DNA of 64,000 bases from Paragyromitra xinjiangensis (taxonomy: Eukaryota > Ascomycota > Pezizomycetes > Pezizales > Discinaceae), in contig JBCAMK010000021.1 of assembly GCA_038503065.1 (NCBI GenBank), positions 682,001 to 746,000 on the forward strand. Direction: 5' to 3'. The stretch's first letter is position 1. Each line of letters opens with the position of its first letter. Below the pieces are notes generated by a model, which saw only the letters and a program-made list of their open reading frames with translations, did no database searches and was not told the DNA's origin. Shown one piece after another: positions 10,656 through 23,000 of the stretch. Position numbers and translations under genes: made by a program.

Positions 10656-13623
10656 TTTGGCTCCCTACAGCGATGAGATGCAAGTCGACAAAGATCTGGG
10701 GATGAGGAAGCGATGGGACAGTACGTGATCTGTATGATGTAGGAGAAGAGACGAGGTCCGCTACAAGTCAGGAGTTACTGTGTCACCAAACCCTGGACCC
10801 ACGTATCTTGGGGCTCTGCGGATGAAAGCTTGGCACCAATGCCCGGTCTTTGCGTACAACACAGAACGACACTCCAACAGCTACATAAGCTCGAGTCGTA
10901 CCCACCTGCGGAAGCAAAACGGAAAGAAGCAGCCTCCAGATCCAACATGGTGTGAGCCCCTTTTGGAGGCCCTAATATCGTGTCGAGGAAAGCAATAACT
11001 TTGATCCCTTCTTTTCTATCCCTAGAAGGCAATGCAAAAAAGCTTACCTGAATTATATTCTATCGGCCTCCATCCATCATTTCCGTCTAAGAAATCGACA
11101 GACAAGTTAGAGGTTTTTTACAAATCATGATCTGTCCAATTTTAAGGCTACATACTCGTGGGAAGAGACATGAGAGAGTATGTACGCGTCATATTTATAA
11201 CTCAAAGCACGATTTCAGAAAACGAATTTCGCCGCCTACAACCGAAACAAATGAAACAACTCATCGTTCTGCGGTTTTTAGCGATACTTGGGGTGTGGCG
11301 AGGTGATGATGGTAGAGTGATAGGGTATGATCTATATTAGGTATATACCTGTTTCAATGCCTATCCCACCCACGGCAAGATCGTGAGTGCTGAGGCGGTA
11401 AGCATATGCCGCTGGTGCTGGTGCCTTGCATCCGCCCCCTCTTTTTGCGGCAATCGTCATCTATCCGCTACAAGAGATCGTTCGCACGCGATGCTGTACT
11501 CAACCTTTTTCAACGTCAATGCGAGATTGCTGTGTTCCAGTCAAGTTTCTGTGATCGTAGCAACACAGGATTCAAGCGAGCAATCGAGACAACGACTCTA
11601 CTTATATGCGATAACAAAACACTTATCGTATTTTCAAATTAAGAAACAAAACATCCCCGATAAAATTTTCCGGCGCCTTGCCGACAGGGCTACAGATTTT
11701 GGACCAACCCTCAGGTTCTAAGGATGGTACCAACCAAGAACTTAAAGAAATTCAGTATATTTTGTTCGATTAGGTATACAATCTGGAGGACTCACCGTAG
11801 GATTAGTACGAGGGAAAAGTTTCGACGAATGTGGCTTTGCGGTATGCATTAATTTTCGTCTCCTGACTAACGCCCCAACCGGAAGCCGCAAAATCCCAGG
11901 CCATAATAGCATAGAGGTTCTGGATCCCAAATCTCGGAATCGACACCGGCATAAAGTTGTGTGCTATAGCGGGCGGCAGATCTGGAAACAATAGGAATCA
12001 CACAATTATGAGCATCTCGACTGTTTACATATATTGGCCTATTATCAAAATACTCAGTGCATGTCCAGCTATGTTCTGAAAGACAACTACGTAGCACCTG
12101 AAGCTCAAGCTCGCTGCTGTTAGAAGAGATGTACGCACGTATGGATCCGCCAATCTCTATTGCCTTTCTTTGTTCCTTCAGGCGCGGAAAGGGTGGTGGC
12201 GAGCTCTTTACGTCTGTTCCATCGACTAGGTATTTAGTTAGGGCCTGTTTTGTTTTCGTGCGCCCCATGATCGCTCTGATCAAAACAATAGGGCTGTCTC
12301 TCACTACCGCCACTAAGCATGCATCTACCCGGAGGTAAATCAATCTCTTTGGCCATGTGTTTGCTTTTGACGGATGAAACTTAGATTTTAACACCCCCGG
12401 ATTGCAGATTATCGTACGGTCACACACTGCCTGCAGAAGGTATCGCATGACCCGTCCTAAATTTCGTACAAACGCCGCTCTTTTGGCTTATGCGCAAGTA
12501 ACGCAATTTTACAGCTTCCTTCCCGGTCTAAAGCTAATAACGGGCCTTCAATTTTACAGCAATTAGACTAAATTTTGAGGTATCTGAAAAGTGGTTGTGG
12601 TGTGCACGGTGTTAGGGTGGTATTTCTGACAAGAGAGCGCGTGAGGCTGAAACTCTTGATCGATACTTCGGATAACTATATAACCTAGGGAACGAGAAAG
12701 AAATCTCCGAGATCGACACTGGGTATCATGTGGAGCAGAAGTCTATCGCTCTCCCAGTTACACATTCCAGGCGTGTATATTTCAGGTATCTCACATCAAC
12801 TGTTAATGCTATAGTCTAGCCTTTCCTGCAATGTATCATATCTCTCTTCTTGGCATGGCCATTGTATATCCTCGCGCCCCCACCCATTTTGTTCTGTGTC
12901 TTCTACGACTGCCACCCAATTTCCACTTGCGTCTCTCCATGGCTGTGCTCTCGGTCCTGCTTTCTGGTGTGTGTTTTTTCCCGGCTTTTCAGGAAGGCCG
13001 CAGGAGGGGGAACCGGCAGAACAAAGGCTGATAGGGTCAACTTCTAGAGCTTGCAGATGGCAAACTTAGTGGGCCACATATACAAACCTGTAACACGGGA
13101 CCCGTCATGCGCTGGGAGTCTCCACGTCCGTCTTCCTCTTCATTTCTAGATACTCCAAAATAATCTTATCATCATCAAACCACTGCAAAGAGAAACCTTA
13201 GACTCTGCCCAACCGGCAGTAATCTCGATATTCGCTCTGGAGTGTCTCGCTTTCATTATAATCCAACCCTCATCCCTACTTCGCCCCGAATCTCCTGTAC
13301 GCTTCCCTCTTTCAATTCCCGTTCCTCTCCCCCACCCCCATCTACTCTGCCCCACAATTTTTCATCTGCTCTCTGATACCCTCTGCCGGACGGAGACGGA
13401 GTGCTGGTGTTTTTGTATGAGTGTGAGCGTGATCGAATTCTACCTGCTATCAAACCGTGCTCTGTCTCAGCAACGTTCTTTCAGTTGTACCTAATTCCGT
13501 TCAAACTTCCAATCCGCCATCTGCTTTTATTTCCTACGCCGGCAAGATCTTGAGCTTCACATCTTCTTCATTGCTTCCGACCCGTCTGCCTCCCGGACCC
13601 TACGGGCATTGGGGGAAATAAAT
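10656..13623. other. Intergenic, with one orphan candidate inside
   Basis: Divergent spacer between the PPIL4-like gene (-) and the Zn2Cys6 gene (+). Apart from the orphan candidate at 11623-12268 I see no gene. Roughly 12830-13620 is pyrimidine-rich and probably holds the long leader and promoter of the Zn2Cys6 gene. Confidence 0.4.
11623..12268 (-). CDS. Hypothetical protein, three-exon orphan candidate
   Basis: Not recognised. Three frame-consistent exons can be joined on the minus strand: 12139-12268, 11810-11981, 11623-11740, giving 139 residues beginning MGRTKTKQALTKYLVDG. The middle exon is protein-like (PPAIAHNFMPVSIPRFG, then NLYAIMAWDFAASGWG). Introns would be 157 nt (GTGCGT..CAG) and 69 nt (GTACTA..AAG). 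The exon phases 1 and 2 match across both junctions, which is why I list it, but there is no family support. No signal peptide; one weakly hydrophobic stretch. It could be a lineage-specific gene or chance. An uninterrupted 193-codon frame (11867-12448) overlaps exon 1 and most of exon 2, so the first intron may not be real. Confidence 0.35.
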
Positions 13624-15330
13624 ATGACACGACATATGGTCAATCATTTGAGTTATCCCAACGACACTTCGCTGGAATATAGGCATCCATCGAGGCTTCC
13701 ACCCACTCCTCCCGCTCCACATGACCGATCGTTTGCCCTGGCACGTTCGAATCCACGGACGGATCCAATGTCCCGACAGCCTTCTCGACCTGGTCCGGCT
13801 CCCCACGTCTCTAACAGTGCCGCCGGCACCCCACGACGTCGGATACCAGTAGCTGTTTGTCCCTCTCTGACCCCCCCTCTGAAGCATTGTACACGCCCAC
13901 TCTCTTTCTAAGCGGACTTATCTTCTTCTCTTTCAAGCTCTAGCTAATTTTTCGGATTTTGACAGTGCGGGAGATGCCGTAAACGAAAAATCAGATGTAG
14001 CGGAGATCCTGGAGACATCTCAGGCTGCAATAATTGCAAGCAGGCTGGCGTGGGGCCAGGCCTATGCGTCTTTTTAAGGGTGCAGTGCGAAATGCGTGAG
14101 CTCGTCCCAGACCATGTGCTCATGATGGATGGTTACGAGCAGGTGTCGTCGGCAACAGTCGATCTCCATCCATATTCCTCTACATCTTCTACTCCATCAT
14201 CTTCATCGTCTGCACAATTATTACCGCACCCAATGCACTCAACTTTGGCTTCTCAGCACCTAATGAACACCCATTCTATGCGTGTTGGAGGCCACAACCA
14301 TGGCATACACAGCAACCATGCTATGTCCCTCAAATCGCTGTACCACCCAGACCCAATGGGGGGAAATTCTAGCGGTGGAGATGGTAATCCAGGGTTACTT
14401 CTCACTGGAAGTATAGGAATTAATAACCACCGGACACATTATGACGGACTTGGAGGGGAAATGACGGGTGGAGTTACCCATGGATCTAGCAGCAATGGGA
14501 TGTCAGTTGGTGGCGGGGATATCTATAGCGGGAACTACCCTCAGTATATGCATCCTGATATCAGTCAAGGGATGACAAACAACGCTCAACATGGGCATTG
14601 GGCTCCCATCGGAGTACGGCAGAATTCAGGCCTCTACATGGACCAGGACCAATCTACGATAGGTTACATGTCTGCTACAGGGCCAGGAACCTACCCTATG
14701 GTATTTCCAGCCCTAACGTCTTTATCGTCTTCTCTTCCCGACGGAATATCGCCAAGGGTGAACGAGAAGGTACAGCTCCCGCTCCCAATCAGGACTCAAG
14801 CTCCCGAGACCGGGAGCATCGCTAATTCACGGGTTTCAACTACGGGAACCAATCTCGTGAGCGACTCGGTAACGTCGAGTTATGGAACCCAATCTTTACA
14901 GTCTTCGTCATATCGGGGGTATGCCTCGTGGGGAGGTGACTCCTCTTTTTCTTCGACCCCCCAATCAACATCGTCAATCCCGTCCACTGGGATACCAGCT
15001 CTCCCAGCGCCATCTACCAACGTTTACGGCTCGCATAACACTTTCCCGTTATCGGCTTCCAATAGCTCTCTTTTACCAAGCACACCACACACTACTTCGA
15101 CTATGTCTAATTCCCTCATCGACTCTTTTTCCACGCAATCCTTGCCTCAGAAGAACCGTAGCGATTCCGAGTCGAGCAGTGGGTCAAAGGCAACTACACC
15201 AACCCAAACGCCAACGATGCGAGCCAACTCAACAAATTTGCCCTACTCGTCGAATTATTCACGGTCAACTGGTGGGTACCATCGCTCTTATCCACAAACC
15301 CTAACAACTACTCGAGACTATTGTGGCTAA
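13624..15330 (+). CDS. Zn2Cys6 transcription factor
   Basis: Nuclear DNA-binding regulator with a fungal binuclear zinc cluster. Two exons, 13624-13854 and 13966-15330, give 531 residues. The splice places the zinc cluster at the start of exon 2: Cys78-x2-Cys81-x6-Cys88-x9-Cys98-x2-Cys101-x9-Cys111, with basic residues RKRKIR between Cys81 and Cys88. The N-terminal 77 residues are Pro/Arg/Ser rich. The remaining 420 residues are low-complexity Ser, Thr, Gly, His and Met-rich sequence without the usual fungal-TF middle homology domain, so this belongs to the group with an isolated cluster followed by a disordered activation region. Start at ATG 13624, since no upstream ATG is in frame before a stop. 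Target genes are unknown. A long CT-rich leader precedes it. Confidence 0.85.
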
Positions 15331-16521
15331 GAGATCCCCCATGTGAAGACGCGAATGCGAACGGGACACAATCACCGCCACAGCGTAGGACTTTTAATAA
15401 GGTCTATTAGGCTTATGGAGCAATTGAGTGTGAAGGTAAAAATGTGATGAGTTTTTTCGGATTAACATATATTCCAGACTCTACCAGGCTTCCTGGGCGT
15501 ATCTGTTTCTTCAATTTCTCGTAACAGCTGTTAGTTTTTTGTTTTCATTTTCCTCGTGCGTCTCCTCTTTTTGTTTCTTTACGGTATTCTTCACTTTTCT
15601 TTTTTAAAAATTCTTCCCCCTTGTTCAAATCCAAGTATGTTTTTTTTTTAGAACTATATGTTCTTGTTCTTGAAACGCCAAATCGTGCGCACGGAAATCT
15701 AAGACAGGAATGGGTTAAGGTGTTTGGGTTCTGTTGGTATTGTCGGTATTTTTCTTGTCTAGGCTTACAGGTGTAGGTTAGTTCCGCACGCGCGGAAATG
15801 TGATAGTAGGCGATGGCCCAGGGAAAACAGCGGGGAAGGAGGGAATAAAGTTGGACAGATGGATATGATTGGATGGACAGATTTTAACAAAGAGATACAG
15901 GGAGTGACGCAAGTCGGCCGCGAGTGGAATCATGAGATGTTTTAATCGCGATTTTTCTTCTTCTGATTTCCTTCTTGGGGGTTTTGTTATATTTTTCTTT
16001 CAGCTTTTCGTCTTTTTCTTTTATTCTTATTTCGTTTGGCCCGCAGAGGGAGGAGGTCCGGGGAACGCGAAACTTGGTCACGGGATCAGGAACTCGAAGA
16101 GTATGGTTGTAGGATAGTTCTGACTGGTGAGAGAAGTTGTCGGGTGGTACACGAAAGACAATTTGAAGGTTTAAAACAGATCTTTTGAAGATACGAGTTT
16201 CGGTTGGTGCCCAAAGAGTTACATGTACTATACATGTGGTTTCTAACCCTCCTTTAACCTCAAAGACAGTTGTCTCTATTGTATTCACCAAAGGTGCTTT
16301 TTCTGGTTTTCCGCATTTGCTTATGCAAGTATCTATTATAGGGATCATAAGAGCTAAGTCCGTGTCGTGTTAGTCTAGGCCTAAACGCATTTTTATTGGT
16401 GATTCGAGTGATTGTTTATGGCTTCAGTTCTGTCTGCGTCACCCTCCTATTACGGTCGCCGGTCAAAAAGTATGCAAGAGCTAGTGTCAAGGAAGCCCAC
16501 TTGATAATAGCTCTTGGCAGG

Positions 16522-17139
16522 TTATTTGCCGTACCAGGTTATCCTCGCGAGGACTAAGACCGTTAAAAGATGTAGCAAAGCGTATGCAGGCAGTTTGATC
16601 TGATTGAGGAGAAGGTTACTTGCCTTTTGGTCACAGGAGATCTATCTGGGAACACGATGCTAACAAGGTAGGAGATGTTCGACCAGAAACGTTTGACGGC
16701 GGTTCGGGAGAGTTTAAATTTATGCCAAACTTCGAGTAACATCTTCCAGTTCAGAGATACCTTAGAACACTTCACTCCTTACCTCCCTTCCCCGTGTGTC
16801 AATGGAAATATATCCAGTAACTACTGCGTTATTTTCTTCCGTGTTGTATTCCCTCTGCCCTGCAAATTCTTCCGAAGTTGGGGCTCTGGAGCTATGCTGA
16901 GTGACGGCCAACACTTCGCCTAAGGGTGATTTTACATGTCCCGGAATAAGATTTATCAAACTACACCCGTACCCGCAGGCAACAGCAACAAGCTCATGTC
17001 CGTTTTTCGCAGCTTCCACGTTATCTTTTAAAATATCCAATAACGTACAACGCCGGGTGAAGTCTTTGAGCTTCTCTAGGAAGAGAGTCCGAGGCTTCGT
17101 CATTGTCGCATCAGGCGCTGCAGACTGCACATAGGGCAA
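16522..17139 (-). CDS. Hypothetical protein, two-exon orphan candidate
   Basis: Not recognised. Exon 16783-17139 (119 codons from MPYVQSAAPDATM) can be spliced at GTAAGG to an acceptor at 16642, continuing in frame for 40 codons to a stop at 16522, total 158 residues. The second methionine (MTKPRTLFLEKL) is an equally good start. Residues near the middle (HELVAVACGYGCSLINLIPG) look protein-like, and the tail contains a hydrophobic run LLHLLTVLVLA that could be one membrane segment. Without splicing the first frame ends 3' of the donor at 16762. No family assignment is possible. Confidence 0.3.
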
Positions 17140-19904
17140 TCCACACTCACCCTACTATATTTTTTCTTCTCGAGTCTCCACTCGCTCCTCTTATACTAGC
17201 CTCGCATCGCACAAGAACAAGTATGGTTGATCGTTCCGAGAATCTTCAGAACGAGGTTCGGGATGTTTTTGTGCAGGCATAAATTTGGCGCATCTTCGTT
17301 GTCACTTCGCTCTGAAACCCGTTACATTCATCTATTGCCTCATCTTTTGTTGCGGCGTTCCGAAATATCCATCGGAAAGATTAGATCAGGCTGCATGTTT
17401 CGGCCCCGGCCCTGTGTGATAGGTGCTGGATTTCAGACTGGTCCACGGCAGGAGTTGTACCACAGAACTCAGGTCCCTCCACAGAAGTATACAATCGGGA
17501 ACGAAAACGATATGCTTGTCAAGGCGGTGGGGGTTTCATGTGCAAACTAAGATAAGATCACCAGTTTTTAGCATTATAGCCCGAATATTCCCACAATTGG
17601 CTTAAATTTACCAAGAGTCTTGCAACTGGTGAGGATGGTAGGCGGGAGGAGATAGATATACGGGTCTAGACTTGAATAATGTATTGGAAGCTTGGGCACT
17701 CGGAAAGTGTGTGGGCTGATATATGAATTGAGTAATATATATTTATTGTTGGCCATGTACTGCTGCATCCCTAGCAATTCCTATTCGTAGCGTTGTCCAC
17801 CAGAACCTATACGAATGTACAACATATCTCATATTACTTAAAGGAGTCTCCTGCGCCCCGAAAACTAGTCTATGGCTAGGCCCCACATACCTAATTCGGC
17901 GCATATCCTTGTACCAGATCAGCCTGGATGGGTCGGAACGTTGATTGGTAATTACCCTTGATGAATCGTGAGGCTGCCGGCATATTTCACTTACACAACC
18001 CCATCGGGCTCATAGCTATGGAAATTCCAGTGGCTTTTAACACAGCTAAAACACTTGAGGCGTACCTGCAGCTGCCCACGGGGGGGGTTACAAAGGTCAA
18101 CTCGACCTCGTTAAAACTGGAGCACATATATGGACGCCGAGTTTCAACGCTTAGGTGCATGGTATCCGTGGTCTAGGCGGGTTGTACGCGATGATGCAAA
18201 GCTACTCAAAGGGAATAGGAAAGCTGAAAGCCCTACAGGCTCGACTTTGTAAGGAATTAGTAGTGTTTCTAATTCTTGTGCACATGCACTACAATTACAA
18301 TCTTCCCCGAGTGAAATTTTTCGAGCAAGAGAGACGTCAAGGGAGGAAAAAAAGCAACTAGATAATCTCAAACGATTAATCCCCAGCAAATAAACGAGAA
18401 TACCCCGCAAGAACGCGCGTCTAGGCGTCATCTGAGCAGAATATGTATTCAAAAGGCTAGATTAGCTCGTTTCCGAGGCGTACGTTAAAGCGGTTTGGTT
18501 CAAATTTACATAAATATATCCTACTTCGCGCGTGTTTGGCGCATTTGGCAACCCATGAGGCTTGTTGTCGATCTTTTCCCCGTTTACCCATTTCCTTCGG
18601 TCTCTGATGATTATATATAACCGCTTTATGTAGATACAGTGTCTATCATCACATGAGACAAAACAGGTTTAATTGTGGCTTCATGCTGAGAGAAAAAACA
18701 CCCCACCGTGGCAAAAAGATGTCGTATCGTCAGCTGCGGAGAAAAAAAAAGATAAAATCATGCCAGCCACTTTATGGCACGATAGATCCTGAAAACAAAA
18801 AAACAGATATCCTGTTTAATGTTTCGAGCGGATTTTGCCACAAATACCGGCCCCAAAACCCGACTCGAACTTCAAGTGGTACACGGCTAGAGCAATTCGG
18901 AACGATTATTGACATTCCTGTTAATAACATGACTATCTGGCGATCACAAGTTAGTTCCCACATATGCCCCAAGGGTACCAAAGATTGGCAATATTGACAC
19001 AAAAGCATTAACAACGTGTGACTAGTTCCGATGCATCCAAGATAGGGTTTAACACTATCTCCCAGCTATAAAATTTTTAATCCAGCTCTGATAGTCCCCA
19101 TATACACAGCCCCTTTCCTTAACAATTGTGGCCCCAAACCTCTTCCCCAGCCAGCTTAACACCATACTGTGTTTCAAGCCAACTGCCCACGAAACATAAT
19201 AGTAACTATAGGACAACACGTATATCTAGTTACACCCCAAACTAATGACACACAAAAACGGCTATCGTTAGAAATCTACAGCGCATACCCTCCTCAGTTT
19301 TTCATCCACCATTTTCCCGAGTAGGTAGAAATGCGAGATGACGTGTAGTTGGTTAAGAATATAATGTCTCAAAACGCCACCAAGCGAAATATCCTTGGTT
19401 GGAAAGATGCGTATTGTTCGAGCGAGGGCCGCTAGCCTTGAGCTACAAAAGCTCGTCGTGGAAAACTTGCATAAGTAATAAGCTGCAAAACAAAGAACCC
19501 ACGATTCCATATTTTCTTGGTCACGACGAACAAGACCAGGTTAATACCGCAGGACATAGACTACATGTATGTGAAAAGACACAAACCATAAACAGATCAT
19601 GATCTCATATAACTGCCAAGGGAAATGATGACCAGGGGGCTGCAGTGACTGAGTGGCCATACACAATAATGAGTTCTTCAGCCAGTAAATGCGAGGACAG
19701 CGGAAACTAACTCGAGTATGAGCAAAGTTTTGTATTGTAGTTTGGACTTCCATGGTACCCGTCATGGCGATCGAGAGCCGAGTGATCGATCGTGAAGCCA
19801 GTGTAAAATCACAAGTTGGTCACTTGTTGGGTGACACTGGGGTCGGGTCCATCCATGTCTGCACGTGGCATGGGTTCCACCAGAGGCCCGTGCATGTGAC
19901 ACAT

Positions 19905-19916
19905 GGGTTAGGGTTA
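19905..19916 (+). promoter_or_regulatory. Telobox-like double repeat upstream of the coilin-like gene
   Basis: GGGTTAGGGTTA, two exact telomeric units, lies 107 bp upstream of the coilin-like start codon. In fungi such elements can bind Tbf1-like factors at housekeeping promoters. Position and sequence are seen; function is inferred. Confidence 0.4.
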
Positions 19917-20022
19917 CTTTGTCCCCTTGACCACGACCCACGCCAAAAACGCGTCTCCATCCCACGACATACCACAGAATACCAACAACTCATTCCCCAA
20001 TCGCTTACGCAGGCATTTAACC

Positions 20023-23000
20023 ATGCGGCTCCGTCTAGTAATAAATCGCAACAGTCTCCCTCCCATGAAAATATGGTGGGACACGTCCTCGTTCCAGCCT
20101 GGTGACGACAAGACTGTTTCCTCACTACTCGCTCGTGTTTCACAAATCGTCCCACTTGAGTCTTCAAGATGGGGGCTGGAGGATTATGCCGTTGAGATTG
20201 ATGGTTTTGAAGTTCTACATTTTCAAGAAATTGGAAGTGTGATTCGAGAGGGTGACGAAGTTGTGTACGTCTATTATTCTTCGCTACAAAGTTCCTCATG
20301 TATAACAATAGGCTAATTCTTGGGTACCATTTAGAATACGACCATTGTCAGGCACAGAGATCAAACAACGGCGGCTTAGTGGCCGTCGCCAAATCAGTAC
20401 TTCCGGAAGAAAATTGATTGACGGAACTCCATTCGGCCGTGGTTTCCTCAGGCCAGCACCGGACAGGCCAAGCTTGACGATTCCCCCGAGGAAGCGGAGA
20501 AAACTTGGAGACGTTGAGGCTGATGATTCGATTACCGTTCAAGTTGGCAGCGAAACCGATGATGACAGCTACAATGAGGATGAAGATGAAGATGCAAGTG
20601 AGGAGGAGGAGGAGGAGGAGGAGGAGGAGGAGGAAAAACAAGATGATAGTGATGCAAGTGAGGAGGAGTTAGCAGAAGTGATCGAACAGCAACTTGTTCC
20701 AGCGAAAGATATCGCGACGGGGAAATATGCCCGAGCGTTGGAAGATCAGCAGGAGGTGGAGGAAGGTGGAGGTGAATACGAAAATCCTTTGATGGATTAT
20801 TTCTATGATGAGATAAGTGGGCGGCAACCAGAGGGAGAAATCCTTAAGGAACTTGCTATGGAAAGTGACTCGAGTGCTGGTGAAGATGAAGAAAAAGATG
20901 GCCAGGAAGACGATATGCAACATGAGGCAAACCATGATTCCGCAACCCTGCTAGATGCCGAAATCGGCTCCTACGACTCTTCTGGAGACGAAGATTTTGA
21001 CCCACATTCATTCCATGCTGAAGGCGAAGATTCGGACGAAGAGGGGTACCAGGAAGAGCTAGCAGGAGAAGAACCAGTTACCATACTTGGCGTAAGTGCC
21101 GATGAATCTGATGAATCTGAAGATGAAGACTTCAATCCTCGTAAAGTTGTACACAGCATTGGAAGCTCAGACGATGAAAGAGACGAAGCGGAAGTAAACC
21201 ATACCAGTTCAGAATCATCTCTTGACTCGACATCGTCGTCCGAGTCAGAGTCCGAGTCAGAGTCCGAGTCTGAGGAGGAGTCTGAGCCTGAGTCCGAGTC
21301 TGAGGAGGAGTCTGAGGAGGAGTCGGAGGAGGAGTCGGAGTCTGAGGAAAGCGAGGAAGAGGTTGTTTTTCAGCCGAGAGGGTAAATTCTATACTTTTTA
21401 TCAACTCTTGAAACAAGCTGACTTAAAAAGTAAAAGGCTCGAGCAAGCAAAGAAACATGAAAAGAAAACCGTTATCCACCAACGTTCATCGTCAAGTTCC
21501 TCAAGCTCATCTAACTCATCTCTCTCGTCAGGGTCTCCAGAGCCGCAGCAGCCAACTTCACCCAAAACCCCGAAGGGGCCAGCCGTAGCTCCGGGAGCTG
21601 CTCCATACAAAGGGAAAAGGTCTACCAAAGCTAGGAACAAACGCAAGAGCGAAAACCGGAAGCTTAGAAAGTTGGTAGAGCTAGGGGTGTTACCTAAAGG
21701 CACGAATCACGCTGGATTATTGGAGTATCTTGCAGGGAAGCAGGCCAACGACCCATCGAAGAAGCAACTCGATCCTACGAAGCAGGCTACGCCTCAGAGC
21801 CAACTGACGCCTAAGAAGCAGCTTGAACCTAAAAGTCACCTAGAAGAATCTGAAAAACCAAAGAATGGCGACACTATCAGTGTTAACAGACGTAAAAGGT
21901 ACAGAAAGGCGTTCACAAAAGCTAAGAAGAACGGAGCGGTACCAGAGGGTCAAGATCTTGACGGATGGATTAAAGAACGAGAGCAAAAGCGAAACGCAGA
22001 AAACAAAAGAGACGGCGTTGTTAATTCTCCGAAAGATGCAAGTGAGAATGTCGAACAAACCGCCATAGCTTTTGATGAAGCTCCCACAGAAGAAAGTTCT
22101 AAGCAAAAAGACGTTCCCGGGCGACCTTCGGTCAACTTAGACGTCCTACGACGCGTTGTCGCTCATGATCTCGCCATAAGCAAGAGAAAGACTTCTGCGA
22201 CGACAGTGGAAGAGGAACTCATGCGAAAAGAATGGGCCCAAACACACCGCAAAGATACGACCAACAAACGGAAGGGTTTTGCAAGAGAGCAATATGGCAA
22301 ACGGCCCAAGAAAATTGTGTATGACGATGACGGGAACCCAGTCCCAGCGGATGTCGAAGACGCCCCTGAAACCCCCGTGGAGCCTGAGGACCCGGACGCC
22401 TGGAGGAAGAAGCTTGTTCTCACTGCTGTTGAGTGTGAGTTGGAGGGAGTAGAGCTTCCACCCCCTAGTTTTCCATTTAAGCAACCCTCCTTCCAGGGTC
22501 TAGGCCAGATTGCGGGTAATAAACGGAAAAGGAAAGGAGGGAAAGGAAAGAGACAGCAGCAGCAGCAGCAGGAAGAATATTGGGGAAATGAGGATTATGG
22601 TTACGGCCAAAACGATGGTTACTACCAGCAACAACAAGATAACTGGACCTATGATTACTACGATGATACCACGCAACCCGCCAACACCAACGGTGATCAA
22701 GCTGCTGATACGATCATGGAAGAAAGCGGACCTGCCGACGATCTCCCTCTACTACCAGAAGATATCACTTCTCTCCCTCCCTTAACTAAACCAGTCCTGC
22801 CGCAAACAATCGTCGCATTTAAACAACTCACCATGGATGCGAACTACACACCAATCCTCGCAGACTATCGTACTGCAATCATAGATGAAGTCGATGACCA
22901 AGTACCAGACGGTCCGTTTCTAGTGTTGAAGCTTGCAATCCGGGATCGTCTGAAAAGGAATGTGGACAAGGAAACTGGTGAAAGATTGTTGCGAAAGTTC

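Larger units (their letters stand above)
15331..20022. other. Long intergenic, one weak orphan candidate
   Basis: About 4.7 kb between the Zn2Cys6 gene and the coilin-like gene. Apart from the orphan candidate at 16522-17139, frames here are short and unrecognised (17227-17550, 17958-18176 and 18653-18997 on plus; 18144-18452 on minus). The last few hundred bases contain a double telomere-like repeat at 19905-19916. Confidence 0.4.

Noticed and set aside
20348..20641. Minus frame with poly-Leu run
   Set aside because: Antisense of the GAG poly-Glu repeat of the coilin-like gene.
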